Assembly: GCA_050733935.1 (NCBI GenBank)
Contig: JBOHUC010000132.1
Span: 1 to 15,610, forward strand
Direction: 5' to 3'
DNA: 15,610 bases
DNA from: JBOHUC01 sp050733935
GTDB lineage: Bacteria > Eisenbacteria > RBG-16-71-46 > DASYSL01
The notes below the pieces were generated by a model. It searched no databases, was not told where the DNA came from, and worked only from the letters and a program-made list of their open reading frames with translations. Positions 6,539 to 13,432 of this stretch are shown piece by piece (the first letter of the stretch is position 1; each line of letters begins with the position of its first letter). The position numbers and the translations under genes are program-made.

Positions 6539-7957
6539 TCAGCTCTTCGATCCGCTGGTCGCGGTCTTCGCCGATGGCTTCTTCGCCGGCGCCTTCGAGC
6601 CCGCCGCGGGAGCGGCCGCATCGCCGTCCTCGGGGCCGAACTCGCCGAAGTTCGCCTGCCCCGCGAGCTGATACTTGCTGAACGCGAACACGCGCTTCTT
6701 CGACCAGTAGTACCAGATGTCGACGCTCGTACCTTCGCTCGAGAACTGCCGGACTTCCTCGGGCTCGCCATGCTCCGCGGCGGTCTTGGCCGCCGCGCTC
6801 CCGGCCGTGACGCCGGCGATGTAGGCCTTCACGTCGTCCACCGGCTTCGATTTCTCGTTCATGCCGAGGATCACCCAGATCTCGTCCGAGGCCTTCTTCG
6901 AGCTCCCCATCCTGTCGTAGTTGCCGCGCAGCATCTGGTGGAGCTGGATCTCCTTCGGGTGGTCCTGCACGAGATCGAAGACGATGTGCGCCGCCGCCTT
7001 CGCGTCCCCCGCGGCACTCGCCGCGACCGCCGCGTTGTAGCGCGAGTCACGCTTCGACGAGTCGTCGGGCGCGACCGTGGCCGCGCGCGAGAAGTAGTCC
7101 TGCGCGAGCGCGAACTTCGCCTTCTTGCCGGCGTCGTCCTTCGCTTGATCGAGCTTCTGGCCCCACTGGAAGCTCACGTCGGCTGCGCGCGTCAAGGCGT
7201 TGAAGTCCTTCGGATTGCGCTGGACGGCGGCGTCGAGGAGCGACAGCGCGCCCTCGTAGTCCTCCGCCTTGATCTTGTCGGTCACGGCGTTCGAGTACAT
7301 CCCGTCCTTGCGGGTCTTGAGTCCCTCGTCGGACGGAAGGTGCGACAGCCCCTCGTTCACGGCCGCGGTGGCCTCGTCGAACTTGCCCTGGAGTGCCAGG
7401 TAGACCGCGAGGTTGTTCCACGTCGGCGACTGCTTGGGATCGATCGCGAGCGACTTCCGCATGTAGGTCGACGCCTCGGCGAGCTTGGCCTTTGCCTCGT
7501 CGGCCTTCGGGTCCTTCGAATTCGGAATCTCCGCCGGATCCATGATCCCGCGCGCGTCGTTGAACTTCGCGATTCCCTTGTTGTAGTAGTCCTTCCAGTA
7601 GTAGTCGCGGTTGTCCTTGATGCGCGCGAGCGTCTTGGGCTCGTTCTGGAGCCGCGAAATCGCCTCGTTGAACGCCGCGCCGGCCTGCTCGGCGCTGTCG
7701 AGCTCGGCGTACGCCTGGCCGAGATAGCCCCAGGCTTCCGCGTCCTTCGGATCTTCCTTGGTGCAGATCGAGAGCTCGCGAACCGCCTTGTTGTAAATGC
7801 GACGCGCGTCCTCCGTGTTGCCCTTGTCCTGCTCCTTCTTGCCCTGGATCACGTACTGCACGCCGCCTGCGCAGTGGTAGTTCCGCGCCTCGGCCACGTG
7901 CGCGGCCGTGAAAAGCGCGAGCATCCCCAGAGCGACACCGGTGACCATCCTCTTCAC
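6539..7957 (-). CDS. Secreted tetratricopeptide-repeat protein
   Basis: I cannot name this gene. The 472-residue protein starts with a signal peptide (KR, hydrophobic core at about 5-19, AEA near 22-24), so it should be exported. No proper lipobox is seen, although Cys29 lies just after the likely cleavage site and could pair with Cys65. TPR-like helical pairs are visible at about 74-104 (WGYLGQAYAELD...AAFNEAI), 178-207 (TWNNLAVYLALQGKFDEA) and 234-265 (YEGALSLLDAAVQRNP), with more degenerate repeats to about 345. A WYYWSKKRVFAFSKYQL segment (415-431) looks like a small C-terminal beta domain, and the last 30 residues are Ala/Lys/Ser-rich. The GTG start has an AAAGGAG site at 7966-7972. It is the first gene of a two-gene unit with the KARI homologue. 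A scaffold or assembly role in the envelope is the generic expectation for such proteins. Confidence 0.85.
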   Translation of the reverse strand: MKRMVTGVALGMLALFTAAHVAEARNYHCAGGVQYVIQGKKEQDKGNTEDARRIYNKAVRELSICTKEDPKDAEAWGYLGQAYAELDSAEQAGAAFNEAISRLQNEPKTLARIKDNRDYYWKDYYNKGIAKFNDARGIMDPAEIPNSKDPKADEAKAKLAEASTYMRKSLAIDPKQSPTWNNLAVYLALQGKFDEATAAVNEGLSHLPSDEGLKTRKDGMYSNAVTDKIKAEDYEGALSLLDAAVQRNPKDFNALTRAADVSFQWGQKLDQAKDDAGKKAKFALAQDYFSRAATVAPDDSSKRDSRYNAAVAASAAGDAKAAAHIVFDLVQDHPKEIQLHQMLRGNYDRMGSSKKASDEIWVILGMNEKSKPVDDVKAYIAGVTAGSAAAKTAAEHGEPEEVRQFSSEGTSVDIWYYWSKKRVFAFSKYQLAGQANFGEFGPEDGDAAAPAAGSKAPAKKPSAKTATSGSKS

Positions 7958-8297
7958 GTCGGATTCTCCTTTCGCGGGCCGGCCATGGGAAACCGGACCC
8001 CATTCCCGCCCGAGCCTAACCGCAAAGCGCGTGCCGGGGAAACGGGCGCGCGACGCGGGTTCCGGCGGGCCGGTCCGTCGCCCCCTCCTGCTCGTGCAAG
8101 TCGTGTGTGCGCGGTCGGTTGGAAAGGTAGGCCTGCTGCCAAAAGAGTGTCAAGGGGCTCGCCCGCGGCGGATTTCCGGCTCGGGAGCACGGTCTGAGGC
8201 GCCGCGTCGCGGATCCGCCGCAGCGCGGCGGCGCGCCTGCTCCAGTTCCGCGGCAGAAGCGCAGCGCAAAGGCCCGCGGCCCAGGCTGTGTCCGAGC
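7958..8297. other. 340-bp intergenic and leader region
   Basis: This region separates the priA stop from the TPR gene start. It holds the TPR promoter (8124-8153), an untranslated leader of about 160 bases, and on the priA side a perfect 7-bp hairpin CCGCCGC-AGC-GCGGCGG (8215-8231) next to a GCGGATCCGC palindrome. The hairpin has no T-run, so termination there is uncertain. Open frames crossing the region have no family features. I see no RNA gene or recognised riboswitch. Confidence 0.6.
8124..8153 (-). promoter_or_regulatory. Sigma70-type promoter for the TPR-KARI unit
   Basis: The minus strand has a perfect -35 TTGACA at 8148-8153, then an 18-bp spacer to TACCTT (8124-8129), or 17 bp to CTACCT. 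The start point would be near 8117, giving a long leader of about 160 bases. This is one of only two perfect TTGACA boxes I found in an intergenic position in the window. Confidence 0.5.
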
Positions 8298-10355
8298 CTA
8301 GAGCACGTCGTACGGATCCACGTCCACGGAGAGGAGCACGCCGTGCGGGAGCTTCGTCGACCCGTGCTCGATTCTCTCGAGCGCACGCCGCGCGACCGCG
8401 TGGAGCCGCGTCGTCTCGGCGTCCTTGAGCGTGATGCGCCAGCGATGCCGCCCGCGCAGTTTCGGAAGGGGCGAAGGGGCGGGTCCGAGCACGCGCGTCC
8501 CCGCCTCGCCCGGGCCGGCGGCGATCTCCTCGCGCACGATTCCCGCGACCTTCGAGGCGGCCTCGATCACCCTCTCCTCGTCCGGCCCGGAGAGCCCGAG
8601 CGTGATCAGCCGACCGAACGGCGGATAGCCGAGATCGCGCCGGTACGAAAGCTCCTGCCGGGCGAACGTCGCGTAGTCGTGCCGCGCTGCGGCGAGCAGG
8701 CTGTAATGATCGGGTGCCCGCGTCTGCACGACCACCTGACCCGGCCGCTTTCCGCGGCCGGCCCGGCCCGCGACCTGGACGAGCGTCTGGAACGTGCGCT
8801 CCGCGGCGCGAAAATCCGGAAGATGAAGCGAGCCGTCGGCCGACAGGACGCCGACGAGGGTGACGTCGTGAAAATCGAGCCCCTTCGCGATCATCTGCGT
8901 GCCGAGCAGCACGTCCCCCTCTCCGCGGCCGAACGCGCCCAGGATGCGCGCCTGCTCACCGCGCGGGCGAGCGCTGTCGGAATCGAGCCGGAGCACGCGC
9001 GCGTCCGGCAGGTGCTGCACGAGCTCCCGCTCCGCGCGCTGCGTTCCCGATCCCTTGTGCCGGAAGAACGGGCTCTCGCACTTCGGGCAGATTCCCCGCG
9101 CGGGCTCGCGATGCTCGCAGTAGTGGCAGCGGAAAGCGTCCCCGGCCGAGTGATACGTGAGCGCGACGTCGCACGACGGGCAGCGAGCCACGAACCCGCA
9201 GTCCTCGCACTCGACCACCCGCGTGTGTCCGCGGCGATTCAGGAACACGATCGCCTGCTCGCGGCGCGCCCGGGTCGCGGCCAGCGCGTCGAGAAGGGGC
9301 GCGGAGAAGAGCGCGGGCTTCCTTTCGTTGAGATCGACGATCTCGACCACGGGGAGCGGCCTGCCGTCGATGCGCTCCGGGAGGTCGAGCCGGCGGATCT
9401 TTCCGCGCTCGACGTTCGCGTGCGTTTCGAGGCTCGGCGTGGCCGAGCCGAGAAGGGCGACCGCGTTTGCGAAGCGCGCACGCACGAGCGCCGTGTCCCG
9501 CCCGTGGTAGCGGATCTGCTCGCCCTGCTTGTAGGCCGCCTCGTGCTCCTCGTCCACGATCACGAGACCGAGCGACGGGAGCGGCGCGAACACGGCCGAG
9601 CGTGCTCCCACGACCACGTCGAGCGCGCCGCGCCGGGCGCGCTCCCAGTTCGCGCGCCGGGCGCCGAGCGGCAGGTACGAGTGGAGGACACCGATGCGCG
9701 CGCCGAAGCGCGCGCGAAACGCCTGGACGAGCTGGTGCGCGAGTGCGACCTCGGGCACGAGGACGAGCGTGCGGCGGCCCGACCGGCGCGCGACCTGGGC
9801 GGCTTCGAGATAGACCTCGGTCTTGCCGCTCCCGGTCACGCCGTGGAGCAGGAAGGCCGAATAGGCCGAGAGGCGGATCGCTTTCGCGATCGCATCGACC
9901 GCACCCTGCTGGGCGTCGGTCAGACGGAAGCGGCGCGGCTCCGCGACCGAGCCCTGTGTCGCGTCGGCTGCGCCGGCCCCGTCGGGAGCGTCCTCCGGCG
10001 TAGCCGCTAGAGCGCTCTTCCGCGCGCGGCTTGCGCCGAATCCCTCGAGCCCTCCGGGCAAGGCCCCCGCGAGCACGCGACCGATCGGTGCAAAGTAGTA
10101 GTCGGCGATCCAGGCGCACAGCCGGAGGAGCTCCGGCGGGAAGACGGGCTCGGATCCCACGACTCCCGCGATCGATTTGACGCTCTCGCGTCCGGCCTGC
10201 GACGCGCGCTCGACGATGAAACCGCGGCGTTCGCGCGATCCGAACGGACAGCGCACTTCGGCACCGGGCACGGCGCGCGCTTCGAGCTCGGGAGGAACGG
10301 CGTACAGGAACGTCTGGCGAACCGGGACGGGGAACGCGACGCGAACGAAGGACAA
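8298..10355 (-). CDS. priA: Primosomal replication restart helicase PriA
   Basis: PriA recognises stalled or repaired replication forks and reloads the replisome through its 3'-5' helicase and primosome assembly activities. The 685-residue protein has the N-terminal DNA-binding domain (VRVAFPVPVRQTFLYAVP, then CAWIADYYFAPIGRVLAGALP at 80-100), Walker A GVTGSGKT (172-179), motif II DEEH (268-271) and SATPS (304-308). The zinc-binding insertion has eight cysteines (383, 386, 392, 395, 410, 413, 423, 426). GTQMIAKGLDFHDVTLVGV, QVAGRAGRG and the C-terminal YPPFGRL complete it. A linker near 110-140 is Ala/Gly/Asp-rich. The start is a TTG with only a weak ribosome site. No better in-frame start exists, and it lies directly before the conserved VRVAFPVP. 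A TAGGAT -10-like box at 10425-10430 lacks a convincing -35. Confidence 0.96.
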   Translation of the reverse strand: MSFVRVAFPVPVRQTFLYAVPPELEARAVPGAEVRCPFGSRERRGFIVERASQAGRESVKSIAGVVGSEPVFPPELLRLCAWIADYYFAPIGRVLAGALPGGLEGFGASRARKSALAATPEDAPDGAGAADATQGSVAEPRRFRLTDAQQGAVDAIAKAIRLSAYSAFLLHGVTGSGKTEVYLEAAQVARRSGRRTLVLVPEVALAHQLVQAFRARFGARIGVLHSYLPLGARRANWERARRGALDVVVGARSAVFAPLPSLGLVIVDEEHEAAYKQGEQIRYHGRDTALVRARFANAVALLGSATPSLETHANVERGKIRRLDLPERIDGRPLPVVEIVDLNERKPALFSAPLLDALAATRARREQAIVFLNRRGHTRVVECEDCGFVARCPSCDVALTYHSAGDAFRCHYCEHREPARGICPKCESPFFRHKGSGTQRAERELVQHLPDARVLRLDSDSARPRGEQARILGAFGRGEGDVLLGTQMIAKGLDFHDVTLVGVLSADGSLHLPDFRAAERTFQTLVQVAGRAGRGKRPGQVVVQTRAPDHYSLLAAARHDYATFARQELSYRRDLGYPPFGRLITLGLSGPDEERVIEAASKVAGIVREEIAAGPGEAGTRVLGPAPSPLPKLRGRHRWRITLKDAETTRLHAVARRALERIEHGSTKLPHGVLLSVDVDPYDVL

Positions 10356-10463
10356 TTGAATCCCGAGGCGGTGGCTGGGAGGGAACGACGGTCCGCGATC
10401 CGGACCGGGAGACGGCTCGACACCATCCTAGCGGGGAGCGGGGACGCTTGACGAGGCGTTCGT

Positions 10464-10486
10464 GCGGCGGGCCGGTTGCCCGCCGC
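10464..10486 (-). terminator. GC-rich hairpin after the response-regulator gene
   Basis: The minus strand reads GCGGCGGGC, five loop bases, then GCCCGCCGC, a perfect 9-bp stem starting three bases after the stop codon of the receiver gene. There is no T-run downstream, so it could be a weak or Rho-assisted terminator or an mRNA-stabilising 3' end rather than a classical intrinsic terminator. Confidence 0.5.
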
Positions 10487-10488
10487 GA

Positions 10489-10890
10489 TCAGGAAGCTTG
10501 CTGCAGGTCGGTGCGGCTCGTCTGTCCGAGAATCGCGTTGATGCGCTCGACGAGCTTGCGGGGCGAGAACGGCTTCGTGATGTAGTCGTCCGCGCCGACT
10601 TCGAAGCCGGTCTTCTGGTCCACGTTCCGGCCCTTCGCCGAGAGCAGAATGATCGGAATGTCCTTCGTTTCCGGCTGGCTCTTCAGGGCCTTGCACGTTT
10701 CGTAGCCGTCGAGCTTCGGCATCATGATGTCGAGCACGATCAGATCCGGCTTTTGTTCGGCGACCCGTTCGAGTGCCTGCTCACCGTCGAGCGCGGTCAC
10801 CACCTCGTATCCCTCCATTCCCAGCGAGAAGTCGAGAATGTGGACGATGTAGATCTCGTCGTCGACGACCAGGATCCTGCCCTTGGCCAC
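10489..10890 (-). CDS. Single-domain response regulator (CheY-like receiver)
   Basis: The 133-residue protein is a complete receiver domain without an output domain. It has the acidic pair D10-D11 (ILVVDDE), phospho-acceptor D54 (DLIVLDIMMPKLDGYE), S84 in the IILLSAK switch position and K106 in DDYITKPFSP. These are all residues needed for aspartyl phosphorylation, so it should pass the signal on by protein contact or act as a relay. The start is GTG at 10888-10890 with a strong AGGGAGGT site at 10898-10905. An upstream start in the same frame would overlap the kinase gene. It lies 34 bp after the second histidine kinase and is presumably the cognate partner of one or both kinases. Confidence 0.94.
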   Translation of the reverse strand: MAKGRILVVDDEIYIVHILDFSLGMEGYEVVTALDGEQALERVAEQKPDLIVLDIMMPKLDGYETCKALKSQPETKDIPIILLSAKGRNVDQKTGFEVGADDYITKPFSPRKLVERINAILGQTSRTDLQQAS

Positions 10891-10924
10891 GCGTGTCACC
10901 TCCCTGTCCGCGTCACGGGTGAAA

Positions 10925-13432
10925 TCACGCCGCGTTCGCGGCATCCGGCGGGCCCACGGCCCAGCCGCGGTCGAGCCACCCTTCCTCGACCATGAGGAGC
11001 ACGAAGGTCTCGACCACGATCGGGTCGAACATCCGCCCGGCTCCCTGTCTCAACTCTTCGATGGCCTCGGCCGGCGTCGTCCTGCCGCCGGCGGATCCGC
11101 CCTGCGTTGCGGCTTCGAAGGCCGCGACCACCGTCAGAATGCGCGCGCCGAGTGCGATCTCGTCGCCCACCAGTCCCTGCGGCGTGCCCGCTCCGTCCAC
11201 CCGCTCGTGGCGGTGGGCGAGGATCGTGCGCACCTCCTCGGGACGATCCGCTCCCGGGGCGGGGCCGCTCGCGTCCACGACCGCTTCGTCGGCCGCGTCG
11301 GCCGCGGCCGCCCAGGCCGTCCACGCGATCTCGCGCGGCGAGACTCCGAGCAGCTTCGCGAGCGAGCGCGCCCACCGAACGCGATCGCTGTTCGCCACCC
11401 GTCCGAACGAGAGGCGGGTCACCTCGTCGCGCAGCGCTTCCGCCGACTGCGCGAGCGACTCCTGGCTCTCGACCGCACGGTTCGCCTGCGCGAGCACCGC
11501 GCCGACGCGTTCCGCGAACCGCTCGAGCATCTCGAGCGACGCTTCGCCGGCGAACGCTCCGGCGATCGCTTCGTCGTTCTCGTCCGCTCCGCGACCCGCG
11601 CCCGGCAGAGACGCCGCGAGCACGCCGAGGATCCGACCTTCGTGCTTCACCGGCGCTGCGACCATCGGGCCCGCACCGAGCGGCCCGTACCAAGCGCCCG
11701 CAAGCCGCTCGTCGTTCGCCGGATCCGCGGTCGCGATCGAGCGACCCCGGACGAAGGCCCAGTCCGTGAGTCCGTGATCGCGCGCCAGCTTCACCTCGCG
11801 CGCGCTCCGCTCGGGCAGGCCGACCGAGGCCTGGAGCACGAGCTCGTCCCCCTCCCGTGCGGGGACGAGCAGCGCGACGCGCTCGACTCCGAGCACGCCG
11901 GCGGCCATTCCGAGCGTCAGCCGAAGCGCTTCGTCCGCGTCGGTCGCGACGTTCACCGTCGCCGGCGCGGCTGCCTGGTACGAGCGCTGCGGCACGTGCC
12001 GCGGCAGTCGCACCGTGAACGTCGAGCCTTCGCCCATCGCCGAATCCACGCTGATCGAACCGCCATGGACCTCGACGATCGACTTGCAGAGCGCGAGCCC
12101 GAGCCCCGTGCCTCCGAAGCGCCGCACCAGGCTCTGATCCACCTGGTAGAAGCGCTCGAAGATGCGGTCGAGGTGGTCCTCGGGGATCCCGATGCCGCTG
12201 TCTTTCACCGACAGCGCGAGCCCGTGCGCCTCGTCCTCGAAGGCCGTGATCCGCACCGATCCCCCCGGAGCGGTGAACTTGATCGCGTTGCCTCCCAGGT
12301 GGAGCAGGAGCTGCTTCAGGAGCTCGAGGTCCGCCTCGATCCGGATTTCGGCATCCGGCAAATCGCTCTGAAGGGAAACCTTCTTCGCCTCGGCCATGGG
12401 CCGGAGGGCCTCGATCGCGGTCGCAAGCGGCTTCCGCGCGTCCAAGGCCTTGAACTCCATGGGGTTGCTTCCGCGCTCGAGGTGCGAGAACGAGAGCACC
12501 GAGTCGATCAGGTCGGACAGCCGCCGGCTCTCGTCCTCGAGGATGCGGACGAACCGGAGGGGCGCCTCGAGCCCCGGGCGGTCGAGATCCTCGCGCAGGC
12601 TGTCGAGGTAGGCCCGCATCGAGGTGAGCGGGGTCCGGAGCTCGTGCGAAACGGCCGAGAGGAACGACGACTTGAGCTGGTTGAGCTCTCCCATGCGCCG
12701 GTTCGCCGCTTCGAGATCGCGTCCATGCTGGCCGAGCGACTGGACGAGGCGGGCGTTCTCGAGCGCGACCACGACGTGGTTGCCGAAGATCTCGAGCATC
12801 TCGATCGTCTCGCGCGAGGGCACGAGCCGGTCCACCGGATCGTCGACCGACAGGTACGCCATGAGCTCGCCTGTTCTCGTGTAGAGCGGCACGAGCAGGA
12901 CGTCCTCCTCGTGCCACTCCCAGTCTTCGCGCCGTCCCAGGTCGTGCACGACGCCGGGCGGGAGCTGCTGGCTCATCGAGGTCTTGTGGCTGATGAAGAA
13001 CGAACGGCTGACCCGGAAGTCGTCCGAAAGCCACGAGTGGAACTCGGAGATCGGGACGTCGTTCGCCTCGAGGTGGGCGATCGCCTCGGACGAGAGTCCG
13101 GCGAACGCGCGCGCGCGCAGCGTTCCGGTCTCCGGATCGAGGATGCGCAGGAGCACGATGCGGAACCCGAGGCTCTTCTGCACCGCGCCCACGATTTGTG
13201 CGAGCAGCGCATCGATGTCGAGGCTCGAGTTGAGGCGCGTGACGACTTCGAGAATGCGATGGAGCTTCTCCATCCGCGCCTTGCCGGTCTCGACCTGGCT
13301 GAAGTAGAGGCGCGAAAGGCGCTCGCGCATCGACTCGAGATCGCGCACGCGCTGGCGGAGCTGCTGCATCTCGCTCCACGTCGACTTGATCGATCCTCCG
13401 CGGATGCCGCGCGGGCGGGCGGTGCGGCCCAT
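10925..13432 (-). CDS. Sensor histidine kinase: coiled coil-GAF-HisKA-HATPase-GAF plus vestigial HD-GYP-like domain
   Basis: This is a cytoplasmic sensor kinase of 835 residues with no membrane segment. In order: a charged coiled-coil-like region (about 15-60), a GAF domain (about 65-228), HisKA with phospho-acceptor H263 in SAVSHELRTPLTSMRAY, and HATPase_c with the N-box around N382, G1 box DSGIGIP (411-417) and G2 box GGTGLGL (440-446). A second GAF (about 498-650) follows. The C-terminal domain (about 684-815) resembles the last half of HD-GYP phosphodiesterases: AHRHERVDGAGTPQGLVGDEI, LGARILTVVAAFEA and MFDPIVVETF. The HD motif is replaced by an Ala-Asp repeat (about 707-715) and GYP reads GTP, so phosphodiesterase activity is not expected. 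The ATG overlaps the preceding kinase stop (TGATG), with an AAGGAGG site at 13440-13446. Domain edges are approximate. Confidence 0.92.
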   Translation of the reverse strand: MGRTARPRGIRGGSIKSTWSEMQQLRQRVRDLESMRERLSRLYFSQVETGKARMEKLHRILEVVTRLNSSLDIDALLAQIVGAVQKSLGFRIVLLRILDPETGTLRARAFAGLSSEAIAHLEANDVPISEFHSWLSDDFRVSRSFFISHKTSMSQQLPPGVVHDLGRREDWEWHEEDVLLVPLYTRTGELMAYLSVDDPVDRLVPSRETIEMLEIFGNHVVVALENARLVQSLGQHGRDLEAANRRMGELNQLKSSFLSAVSHELRTPLTSMRAYLDSLREDLDRPGLEAPLRFVRILEDESRRLSDLIDSVLSFSHLERGSNPMEFKALDARKPLATAIEALRPMAEAKKVSLQSDLPDAEIRIEADLELLKQLLLHLGGNAIKFTAPGGSVRITAFEDEAHGLALSVKDSGIGIPEDHLDRIFERFYQVDQSLVRRFGGTGLGLALCKSIVEVHGGSISVDSAMGEGSTFTVRLPRHVPQRSYQAAAPATVNVATDADEALRLTLGMAAGVLGVERVALLVPAREGDELVLQASVGLPERSAREVKLARDHGLTDWAFVRGRSIATADPANDERLAGAWYGPLGAGPMVAAPVKHEGRILGVLAASLPGAGRGADENDEAIAGAFAGEASLEMLERFAERVGAVLAQANRAVESQESLAQSAEALRDEVTRLSFGRVANSDRVRWARSLAKLLGVSPREIAWTAWAAAADAADEAVVDASGPAPGADRPEEVRTILAHRHERVDGAGTPQGLVGDEIALGARILTVVAAFEAATQGGSAGGRTTPAEAIEELRQGAGRMFDPIVVETFVLLMVEEGWLDRGWAVGPPDAANAA
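11288..11305. repeat. Two tandem GTCGGCCGC nonamers in the second kinase gene
   Basis: Two exact copies of the nonamer also found in rsmI (1265-1300) encode part of an Ala-Ala-Asp stretch exactly where an HD-GYP domain would carry its HD motif. Confidence 0.7.

Noticed and set aside
10390..10406. Small dyad GGTCCG-CGATC-CGGACC upstream of priA
   Set aside because: A 6-bp stem in DNA this GC-rich is expected by chance, and nothing else around it supports an operator or terminator.
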